From Phoronis australis (taxonomy: Eukaryota; Phoronida; Phoronidae), in the NCBI GenBank assembly GCA_002633005.1, contig NMRA01000177.1, forward strand, positions 263,942 to 325,941: DNA of 62,000 bases, read 5' to 3'. Each line of letters opens with the position of its first letter. Positions within the stretch are counted from its first letter, which is position 1. Below, one piece after another: positions 10,376 through 22,300 of this stretch. A program made the position numbers and the translations under genes. The notes below the pieces were generated by a model that was given only the letters and a program-made list of their open reading frames with translations, did no database searches and was not told the origin of the DNA.

Positions 10376-13300
10376 ATGTTGGGGACAATCAGAAGCTGAG
10401 GACGCCTGTGGATCGAAAGTGTATATTGTCCTACCTGTGATCAACACCCTCGTTATTTTCATTGATTAAACATGTATTTAACAATCTTACCCATTACACT
10501 GCATTCCGTTCAAGTCTCAGATGCAAACGGTTTGCAGCTTCGCACGTCCCGTCTTGTTTACTGAATCACATGAATGCAAAAGTTGGCTTTTTTGAAAGCA
10601 TGTAATAACAAGTTGAAGTTGCAAAGGAAGCAGATGACTGGCATATTGCCATTCTTGAAAAAAAAATGCAAAATTGAAGCAGATATGTAAATTAAATGGT
10701 ATTGAAAATTCTTAAATTTAATTTACCGTAAACGTTCAGGTTAACGCCCTGGGTGGTTAAATTGGCAAAGCCAAAAAATCGGGGGTGGGCGTTTAACCAG
10801 ACATAGGCGCTTATACGTGAAATTTCAAGAAATCGCGAGTGGGCGGTTAACCGAACATGGGCGATTGATCTTACCTCATGATCCCAGTCCCTACATGTAG
10901 TTGGAACGCGTAGCACTTTTCAGAGCTTTATCGCCACATTGCCAAATGACGGTAAAAATGTCATAGCAGCGGATGATCCCAACAAAGATTCTGTTGCTCT
11001 CAGATTAATCATTTCAGTGAAATTTACAAAATTGCTGAGTAATAGACCCGTGTTGTCCTGCGGTCTTGTTAGAGCTGTACCTGTAGAGCACAGACGACCT
11101 GTGACTATGCAGCCCTCCACTTGGATTGCAACTATCCTCACGTGGTGACAGTGCAAAGTGCGCGCGTTCAATCTTCACGTGCTGCATAGGTCACAGCAGT
11201 TATGGGTTAGCTGTCAAGTTCTGAGTTAGAGAGCAGTTTTAAATTATTTGTAATAAAGTTTGAAAAACAAATTCAGGTGCTTTTGTGTTTGGGATGTTTA
11301 TGTTTGAGACTCCATGATTCAATATTTTCAACGTAAGGTTCTGCGGCTGTTTTATTTCGACCGCCCGGCGAAGGTAGGCAGACATAAGCCAGTTGTCAAT
11401 CAAAAGTTATGGTAAAGGCATTACTCAAAAACAAGTATTTAAGATTTTAATTTTAAAAAATACTAACATTATGAATGGGATGAGACTGAGAAAGAAGTTG
11501 TTCATACATGTATCTGCGTCAGTAAAAATAATTCGAAGACGAAGCACCCATTATTCGGGTAACCGGCACCAGTGGTTTGTTACAATGAGATAAATATAAG
11601 TAGAGTTGACATCACGTGGTTTTCGTTGAGCGGAGTGGTTTGCCATCTTACTGATGAACCATAGTGGGTCGTGATGCCGGTGTATTGTGCAGCATTTTAA
11701 CTCCACACTGCATCATTCAATAAATGCAATGTAAGGCACAAGCTTACCAAGCTTATTTTGTTCAAAGGCCAGTGAATTTTATGGCAGTCCTACAAAAACC
11801 GCATATTTGGTTTCAATTGTCATTTTTTGAAGTTGATGCGATGTGCTACTTTTCAGTTGTCCAAATTTTGAAATAAAAAAATTCGTATTATGCCAGCTTG
11901 AAGTTCAGAATGGGTCAGTATACGTTTTTCCCAGCATCGCTTGATGTCGGCTGAATGGTTCAGGCTCTCTTTCTCCCTGTGTCATCTGATGCCAGCTGAA
12001 CTTGGTTGAGTTTTTCTGTCTTTAAAGTGAGTCGGCAGTTTTCAAAATGACTCATACACAGGTCAGAACCAATTTTGTATTTTTTGGCCTTTTGAGGTTT
12101 CAAGTATGGGATTTGTTTGAATCCTTGGCCAAAATCTTTGAAAAGGAGTGGATGCTCGTTGATGAAAACAACTATTTGCATTTTTCTTAATTCACATATG
12201 ATTATACCTTTGAAGCCCTGTGCAGCTGTGTTTTGAGCTGAAAATATAATTCAAATAAAACAAAAATTGCAGGGGAGATTTAAACAGCAGAAACAATTGT
12301 TCATCTCATCTACTCCCTAGAAAGCTGCGTCAAGTTTTTAGTATTAACTTGCTAAATTAAAAAACCTTAAACCAGTTGAACGTCTGTTATATTACCTTAA
12401 TGGTCTACACAAGCAGTCAGATTAGCTTAATGGAAAAACAGCAAAACTATGCCAAAATAGTCTTAACAGGCTGACATTTTTTGTCTTGAAACACATTTCA
12501 CAAAAGCTTTGTTATTACTGTCTGACCTGTTGCAGGCAATATTTGTGTTGACTACATGAAGTTTTAAAGAACATACAAACAATGCCATGGTTATTGGTTA
12601 TTATTGGCTGTTTTTATTTTTTTTTTTGTTGGCCAAGCCACTTATAAGATAATTATGTAGTGTTTCAGTGAAATTCGTTGGCAGATTTATGAGGGTGGGC
12701 CTGGGCCACCCCCCTCCCCTTGGCTACCTGAAAAATAAAACAGCAAGAGCGTGAGGAAATATTTAGTTTATTGACTAACCCCGGTAATAATCATGCGGTT
12801 GGAACAAGATATAACAATGTGTGCAGTTTTAGTGTATGTGTACATGTGTGTGCAATTTTAGTGTATGTGTACATGTGTGTGCATGTGTGTGGGGGGAGGG
12901 GGGGCTCAAACCAGATTGCAACTGTCCAAGTCAGATCGCCGGCGCAATCGGTTTCCCATCTCTTTGTTTTTTCTTTCCGAGCTTTATTATATTTTAGGCT
13001 GGGTGCGCCCACGCAATCGTGCTTTGTGCGATTCTCGGAGACAAAATGTTGGGCCTGCCCCCTTATGATATCCTGGATCCGCCACTGAAATTTCAGTTCA
13101 ACTTGTTTTGAGCTTGAGGGGAAGTTCATTAAATTACCCGAGGCATTAAATATGATCTCTTTGGGCTAAAGCTGACAAAAATTAACTTCATGTATATTTT
13201 AGGAACGCTTATCATCTTATCCGGCTTGTAAACAACTAATAATCAAGATCTGTACAATTATAAGCTTAGCTTATACAAAACGGGTTATGAACTAGATTCT

Positions 13301-16300
13301 CATGTGGGTATTAAAGGCATCGAGGTATTTTTATTTTTATTAAAAGTATGCAGTGTAATTTATTTTACATGCAAGATGTCCAGATTATATCCTATTATAA
13401 TATCACCTGAACTATCGCACTGCATCACTGGTCCGTCCCACTGTTTACGCGCACTGTCCCGGCGGGCAATCTTGACTTGGAAAGGCCGTCAAGTAATATA
13501 ACGGCTTCTTTCAATATGCGTCTCGTTTTTAATGGCGGGATTCAGCACGCACGTAGGGCCTATGTATGAGTAACCTGTCAATCACGTGTTGGTGTCAAGG
13601 TAACATGCACTCAGTGTGGGAACTTACGCGCTTGCACCACTACAAAGTTACACATCAAAAGAGAACAGCGACAGTCCTAAGTAAAAGAAACCGGCGTGAT
13701 GCTGTACTTTTAAGCTGTTGTTAGGAAAGACCCAGTGCTTTACGATATTCCTCTGTTCCAGTGCCCCCCAAAACTGCGATGTCAAGTCTACTTTGATGTT
13801 TTACGTCTCGATGTTCCCTAGGCCAGAGTGTGCCATGCCCGTAGCTAGCTGCGTGCACCTCCTACCAACTACCGCCAATTTTCAGTCAGTCTGCATCGTA
13901 GATATTTCAGGCTCGAATGGTAAAAATTTCGTTCAGGCTGAACTGGTCAATGTAGAAACAAAATTATTCTAGATGGCTAAAAAGGGAATATGGAAGCGAT
14001 AATTCACACAGTCAGGTGAGGGTTGACACAAGAAATCGTAGTAAAGAACAGTCAGCAACTTTAGTTAAATCTGACTGAGATGCAATAAGGGAAAAACAAA
14101 ATTTGACTACTTCAAGATGATACACAAACATACAGTAACGTATTGCCAGCCTTTGAACTCAGAAATCAAGAGGCAGCAAATCGGTAACCCATTGAGGCAC
14201 ACTGTCCCTTTGGTCGCCACACATCCTCGATAACCTGCCAATAACATTCATCAAAATAGGGAGAATTTGACATCTTGCCGTGAGTTATGGGAATTAATTC
14301 TTCAAAATACGAGAGCTTTGGTAGGTTGGCAAAACCATTGTCACATTTCTCTGGCCCGATTATTTCGAATATATGTTTTATCTAGTGCACTGCGGACGGA
14401 AACTCAGCGCGGCAGACAGCGTCGCTGAAAGCGGAGGTATTGACGTCAGTGGGGTTTGCAAACATGGGAAGAAAATAAAATGACAAAAACGTTCAAGAAT
14501 TATATTTTGGAGTAAGTCCACTACCCGGGACATTAATTCGTTACTTGTATTGTAATTTACATTGTCAAACCGCTGTCCCGGAGGCCCAGCGTCATTACGC
14601 TTGTTGTGATCATCATCTGTACCTGAAAGTCGGGAATCTCGCGTTTCCTAACACTGTGCGCTAAATCTTCAATCTTAAAAAGTCGGGGATGGGCGCTTAA
14701 CCGAGAGGTGGGCGCTTAACTGGAAATCTTCAAAAAACGCGGAGGGGCGGTTAACCGAGCAGTGGGCGGTAAAATCGAAAATCCACCTAAAGTAGGGGGT
14801 GGGCGGTTAACTGAGCATGGGTGTTAACCCGAATGTTTTTGGTAATATCAGTTACAATATCGTACTGCAATGCTGCGCAATGTCCCCGCAAACAATTGCG
14901 ACTTAGAAATGGCGGCAAGTAATGTAACAGCCTGTTTCAACATGCGTCTCGTTTTTTATGGCAAAAGATAGCGGCAAACAAATTCTCAAGACCTTCTTTC
15001 CGGGGTTGAGCACGCACTTATGAGTCACCTGTCACTCACATTTGTAGTCAAGATAACTTGCACTCCAGAGCGTGGTAACTCATGCACGCGCACCACACCA
15101 AAGTCGCACATCAAAAGAGAACAGCGACAGTACAAAGTTTAAAAGTATAGCGGCTTGACTGTAGGTTAAATACCTGTAATACCTGTCACGGACAGGATCA
15201 TTGGGGATATGCTGGTGCATTAATCCCCTCCCCAGACCATCCCCGTGACAGCAGAAGGCGCAGAACTACAGGGCTGACGTTGCCTGTAAGCATTTGATTA
15301 GATAGCACTCGGGCACGGCTCTTCTTGTGACTCTTCGCAGCATGGCCATAAATAATACCGGCTTCGAGCAGGCGGCTGCCATCATCGAACTCAGCCAGCT
15401 GGGATGCAGTCTGCTCGAGGTTGCGTTTGCGAGCCAGCAGCTTAACGTCAGCCGAATATAAGTAGAGGGGTTGGTTGGTGGTGCATGAGCCAGCGAGGTA
15501 ATCTGCACACTCATTAATCAAGACACCGGCATGGCCAGGTACGAAAGACCAGATCACTACATGATGAGGGTGGCGTGATCGGAAGACACCCCAGTTGGCT
15601 GAGAGGTTTCCAGATTGAACTTTATCAACACTGCCAGAAAATCGGTGGCAAAGATAATGGTGTGATTCTCCAGATCTAGGAGTGACAGCTTGGTTAGGGC
15701 ACGTTGTATAGCCTCAAACTCCATCCGCGTACTGCTTGTGTATACACGGTGGCAGCCACTACCTTCCGCAATGACGTTGTTAGCACAGCGTAATTGATAA
15801 CCCCATCCCGCACGATTAGTTTCACCATCGAAGGATCCATCAGTTGCTACAATGATGGCATTAATACCACCAAGATCACGCCATTGCTGACGGCACAATG
15901 CTTGGGCTACTCCAGGAGGCCATTCCCGAGCTTCCCTGTTGAAAGCAATGATGACATTCGGTTCCTCACCAAGTTCTTGTACTGACAGCCAAGCAGCATC
16001 TTGCGCGATCATGTGTTCGCCGATGAGACCCATGGTTGCGTTAACAGCAGCGACAGTCCACGAGCACCTGCTAAGACTGTAGGTTAAAGCTGACCGGGTG
16101 TTTATTTGACACTGAACTTGGGTCTCCTGCTGTTTTAAAAAACCAACGTTCCCCAAAACTGCGACATGAAGTCTACAGTTCCGATAATTCGCGGCTTGAT
16201 GTTCCTTAAGCATGAGGGGTTCGTCCCCACCCCCACTACTGCCAATTTTCAGTCAGCCTACGTCGTAGATATTTCAGACTCAAATGGGAAGTATTTTGCT

Positions 16301-19300
16301 CCGGCTGAATCTAGCCAATGAAGAAACATAATTACTCGGGAGGGCTAAAAAGGTAGGTGGAAACAACATTCACAAAATTAAGGTAATTCTTCAAAATCCA
16401 AGAGCTTCCCACCTAAAGTGAATTAGGAGTGTTGGCAAGACCACTGTCACGTTTCTCTGGCTTCATTTTTTTGAATATATGTTTTATCTAGAGCACTGCA
16501 GACGGAAACTTAGCGCAGCAGACGGCTTCGCTAAAATCGTAGGTATTGAAGCCAGCGGGGTTCTTACTTTTGCGAACATGGGAAGAAAATAAAGTGACAA
16601 AGCGTTCAAGATATTACATTTTGAAGCAAATCCATGATCCGGTACAATAAGTTGTTACTCGTATTATAATTCACATTGCCAAACCAATGTCTCCGCACTC
16701 TTTGTTATCGATTTTTATCTAAAAATGGGTGATCGCGCGTTTCCTTAGCACTGGGCACGTAAGCATCAATCTCCAAAAGTCGGGGATGGGCGCTTAACCG
16801 AGAGGTTGGCGCTAAGTGGAAATCTTCAAAAATCGCAGAGGGGCGGTTAACTGAGCGGTGGGTGGTTAAATCGAAAATCTACTAAAGTTGGAGATGGGCA
16901 GTTAAGTGAACATGGGCGTTAACCCGAACATTTACGGTAGTTGAATTACTACTTTTCAGGAAATCACTACTACTTCTAGGGACGTGGTTTTGGAAACATT
17001 TAGTTGTAGGTTGTCGATCGTGGGTACACACTTTTGTGATCCAAATGAGTTGTCTTCTATTGCTTGTAAAATTTTAGTTTCTTGACCGATTTCCTCTTAG
17101 GAGACACTATTCGACAGCCCAAGAAAATGTGTTTTATTACAATGAGCAAGCTTTTCCTGAAATATTTACAGAATGTAGATGTCAGTACTGAATACATGGT
17201 GAAAAGGTGTCGGAAATGAGTACACTGTTGCTATCTTTAATCAGTAACCAGACAATCAATGGTAGTTATGTAACATTGTGTGATCTTACCAATAGTTAGA
17301 GTGTCTTCAGTTGAACACCATGTGCCCTCTGGTGGGATATTTCGTGTTTCCACATCAGTNCGGAAACATTTAGTTGTAGGTTGTCGATCGTGGGTACACA
17401 CTTTTGTGATCCAAATGAGTTGTCTTCTATTGCTTGTAAAATTTTAGTTTTTTGACCGATTTCCTCTTAGGAGACACTATTCGACAGCCCAAGAAAATGT
17501 GTTTTATTACAATGAGCAAGCTTTTCCTGAAATATTTACAGAATGTAGATGTCAGTACTGAATACATGGTGAAAAGGTGTCGGAAATGAGTACACTGTTG
17601 CTATCTTTAATCAGTAACCAGACAATCAATGGTAGTTATGTAACATTGTGTGATCTTACCAATAGTTAGAGTGTCTTCAGTTGAACACCATGTGCCCTCT
17701 GGTGGGATATTTCGTGTTTCCACATCAGTCTTATAGTTTTGTTGGGTCTCTTACGTGATCGTATTTGGTCATGATTTGGACATAAAAGGAATGTGCATCT
17801 CACCAATCAGGTTCTTTCTCATTGGTCAGAGTTTTGTATTCTCAACCTCGTGGTAGTCCACTTGCAGAAACCAAGGAACTCATGTCAGTACTCATCCCTC
17901 TAAATCTCAAAGCTATTTGTGCAGTGCATACAATGGTTTTTAGGTACCCAGCTTTGCCCACGATAGTTCAGCCCTCTCCCTTCAACCTTTCGCTTTCACT
18001 CATAAATTTCCTCTATTTCTTCCGTCCCTGTGAATGGCTGGTCTGCCCCAAATATAGTGAATATATTAAAATTGCAATGTTACAAGACCAGGGCCGGATC
18101 AATTTTACAGGGCCCATAGCATAGCGGGTTCCCCTGCTCAAATTCTCATACGACGACTATCTCAAACCAAAAGCAAAGTAAGTGTAATTTTCACTTTTGG
18201 GAAGGTAAGCAATTGAGACGGCTTCTACTCCGACTTAAGAAAGTTTTAATTACACACCTAGGGCCGCAGTAAACGATAAGATACAGGTGACTTGGTTAAG
18301 CTGTTTAAATTGAACCCTAATTGAGCTGACAGTTCGCGCTAAGGCGTGAAAATACAATGGAATGAACTGGTTGATCCATCGCACCTTATGCGTTTTATGA
18401 ACGTGTGCTACATTTTATGTTGTTTCGTTAAATATGATGATTATTTTTCTTCTTGTTTTTATTACTGTTCTGTTTCACTTACAGATGGTATCATGGCCGT
18501 CTTGATCGCCAGACTGCTGAGGACCGGCTGAGGGTGGCTGGGGACCTCAGCTGCTACCTCATTCGTGAGTCAGACCGCAAGCCTGGCTCATATGTACTTT
18601 CCTACTATGGGAAAACGGGAATCAGTCATTTTAAGTAAGTAAACCAGCAGACTTCTATTTTTGCATTGATAGATGTTTGTTAAAAATGCTTTCTCGAGTT
18701 GAAAGTTAGGCCTCTATGAAGGAATTATTAATGAAAACAAAGTTTGTAATTATGGGTATTGTTAGTGTTTGTCTTCTAGTTGGACTTATGGCTATATTTA
18801 TTAATTTTGTCCGCTTAATTACTTGCTTATTTTTTAAACTTTTATAGTATGGTTGTTGCCTGTGTAGATATGCACTGCACAAGTAAAGTATGTCTGACTC
18901 AAATGCCCTAATGACTTAATTTTTCTAACCTAGTAGATGTTTTTCTTTTTTAAAGTAGAAGAGTGTAGTGTTAAAACTTCTAAGTTTGATTGCAGTTTAA
19001 AATGGGCCACCATGACACTTATATTATTGTTACTCTGTGCAAAAGCGCTCTGCATAGGTGTGCGTGTGTGTACCTACACATGACTTTGTGTAATGGAGTT
19101 TACTGGTTGTTCGTATTTCATTAGAACAAAGTGTATGATTGCAGAATCACAGCCCTGTGTGGTGACTTCTACATCGGTGGACGACAGTTTGACTCTCTGT
19201 CTGACCTCATAGGTTACTACACAAGCTTCACGGACTTATTGAAGTCAGAGAGACTCATCACTGCCGTTTCCCCTCCGGAGGTAAGGCTTTACAAACTGCC

Positions 19301-22300
19301 CTATTATGGCCATACTATGTTTGGTAAAAATGAAACTTTTTCTTAAACTTTGTTGTATTTTGTCTTGATTAAATTTCAGTGTCACAGTATTGAAGAATAA
19401 AATTCAAATTTCCACGTGACCCAGTTTTTATACATAACAATGTGAACGATTCTTGCTAACAGCATTTTGCTCACTACGATATATGTGCAGGGCTCGATTA
19501 AAGGCTCGAAAATACAAGTGCGAAAATTAAAGGACTAGTAGAAAATTGACCTCACTCGTATTATTCGTACGGGCGCATTTTTTTCTTAAATTTGTTGTGT
19601 AGTGTGAGGCGCTGTGGTAGACTTAAGACCTGGTGTCAACAGTAACAACTCAGCCATCATTAAATGCATTGCCAAAGATGCAACCTAAATGAAGTCCTCA
19701 GCGACGAGCACTCGTGGGGACTCTCCAGGTGTGAGCGAAACGGTCGAAAATATGAGTGGAAAAAACAAAAAATACGAGTAGAAAATTGCCTCACTCCTAC
19801 GTGCGCTGAAGTGCCATCTGGCTTTTTTTCCGGGTACCATTTTTTACGAGCCCAAATTGAGGAATTCGAGTGGCAAATATGCGATCACTCGTATATTCGA
19901 GTGGACATTTTCAGCTTTGTCAAGCACTGATATAGGTACAGCACTCGACAGTAAGCTTTTGGCGACCTGGCGAAAATCCCTGGTCGCCAAACGAAATCTG
20001 AGGTTGCCAAATCTGAAAATCTCAGGCACCGAAATGATCTCTGAGGTTTGCGATCCGATTTAAAAGTTTGTCATCTAAAAAATGGGTCAAATGGGCCATT
20101 AAGTCTCCCATTCTCTTGCACTCCTCCAATTTCTCCTGTAAATGCCTAAGTGTAGGCGTACGTTCATTCTGTAACTCAATTCCTCCGCTGACAAACAAAC
20201 ATAAAACGCAGACGGCTGCATGGGCTGGTGGTGCAAATTTCAAGGATAGACTTGTCTTTGAGAAACAGTTTGTTTCAGAGGATCAACAGGACGTGTATTG
20301 TACTTTATTTTCAGCCAGTGGACGACAGGAGGAAAGTTATAGCCACTTTGCCATACAAGAAAATTCCTGACACAGACGAGCTTAGCTTTGAGAAGGGGGA
20401 CGTCTTCATCGTGCACAACGACCTCGGTGATGGCTGGTTCTGGGTAACAAATCAACAGACTAACGAGAGTGGCATTGTGTACGCGGGGCTGGTCAAAGAT
20501 TTGGTAAGTCTCTTGGTCTGTGTACTGCATTTGCCTTGTTTCGACAGGTAATTTACATGTTCATCATATCTAGACCTCAGTTGAAGACTGCCCATCAGAA
20601 TTTGAGTGTCCCAAAATGAGAATTAGTATACCGGATGGTAACCATGTTCGTTTTGGAGTTCATTGTTGCCGTGGACCAGAACTTGTAACAGGCTCCAATG
20701 GTGAACGTTTCATATCGGCGCTCTCTAGGCTAATGTGACTGCGACAATGACTTCTGCTGGATTTCAACTCGGATTTGGTGGACATAAATTATTACATAGT
20801 GGTTCATTGATTTAAAACAAAAATAAATTCCACCGTCAGCCCCTACCATTGTTTAATTAGGTTAGGTTCACTAATTTATTTTTTTAAGGTAGCCACCGGC
20901 TTTGGCACAGATTCTTTGTTGTGGTAAATGTGTGCAATTTGTTGTCTTTTTCATCTATTGATATTTTAAGGGGTTTGCATTTTTTTGGTGCGGCATTAGC
21001 TCACGTTGTCGTAAAGCAGTGGAAATTTGCCAGCATTTTGAAAGCAGAAAAGGTGTTAAAGCACTGTTGATACCAGTTTGTTGAATGCTCCCATCCACAT
21101 TACATGGGTTCTGTAGGTGGCACTGAACATCTGTCCACCAAAGACCTGATCGCCATCTGGCGGGATGATGAATTTCAAAATGGCCCGACTATTTCGAAAA
21201 TCAACTAATGCAGATTTCCGTTGAGTGATTATCTTCATTTGCCATGTTTGCATGGTTAACAGAAAAACAGGGATCACGCGCACTTTTAGTTAGTCCCTAT
21301 TATAATTGTTCTTTTACCGGATTTCTGGCATTAAAGAATTCTGGGATGTCATTAAATCCGTGTGAGTTGACATTTACTCACCATTTGAACCTTGTAGGAT
21401 GGTGCTTCAGTAGAGAGTCTACCATTTACTTACCATTTGAACCTTGTAGGATGGTGCTTCAGTAGAGAGTCTACCATTTTACCATGACAGTATTTCTAAG
21501 AACGAGGCTGCAGAGCTGCTTACCAAAGGTTTGTCTAAAAGTGCAGCTTGCTGTTCACTTCATGCTGCTAATAAAGAAAGGCTTCTCTAACAACAAGATG
21601 AACACAGTGAAACAGGAAACTGTGCAGTCACGGGGCATTTGTAGGGTAGTGGTCCTACGTGCTTTGAACACAGTTCTTTGTACATGCGAGGCAATTTTGT
21701 CACTGGCACCCACCTTGGGAATTATGAGTTGCGGTAAAATCTCGCCAATTTAGGACACAATATGGCCTCCTTACAAAATCTTATCTTATCAGTTTTTACA
21801 CGAATATGCGGTGCCAAACTTAAATGTTTGTGTGTGTTCAAGTTTTTTTACCTTAGTTACCGTGAAGCCCGTGAAAAATGACAATTGATTTTGTCTGAAA
21901 TTGGTGAGGCTTTAGTGCACCTGTTCTGTCTTTTGCGAGAATGCTTGACTATGATTGAGTTGTCATTTAGATATAAAAAGTTACGTTATTGAGAAGATGA
22001 TATTACAAGTATGACGCTGAATTTGTGCTATACACAATGTTTCGCTGATATTCAAGTCTCCCTGTCACTGTTTTAGTTTGTGCCCTTTTAGCCATACAAC
22101 AATACAAGTGACATAAAGCTGTTCCGTCAGAAATTGCAATTGCGAAGGCATCTTTTCATAGTGATTAAATGGTTAAAATTCAAATTAAACCATTTTTTTT
22201 CTCTGTTGGACATCAAAGCGAAGAATCCTGGTCTTTAATCTGGGTACAAAAATTCCCAAAGCTGCGTGTCTTTGCGTTCTCTAACAACAACCTTGGCTAT

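Larger units (their letters stand above)
14850..16941. repeat. Large repeat, copy B, interrupted by a retroelement
   Basis: Aligns along copy A except for the 904-bp insertion at 15171-16074 and an internal deletion. It ends in the GGGCG-TTAAC block with GGGCGTTAACCCGAACATTT and ACGGTAG at 16936-16941. Confidence 0.75.

Noticed and set aside
10232-10469. Tyr-Ile repeat open frames on both strands
   Set aside because: They come from the (TA)n run.
13066-13088. hAT-type terminal repeat CCTGGATCCGCCACTG
   Set aside because: Only one end was found, with no partner and no target duplication, so no element can be defined.
16075-16213. N-terminal part of the long minus-strand open frame joined to the RNase H
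   Set aside because: The target-site duplication shows that the element ends at 16074; the rest is host repeat read by chance.
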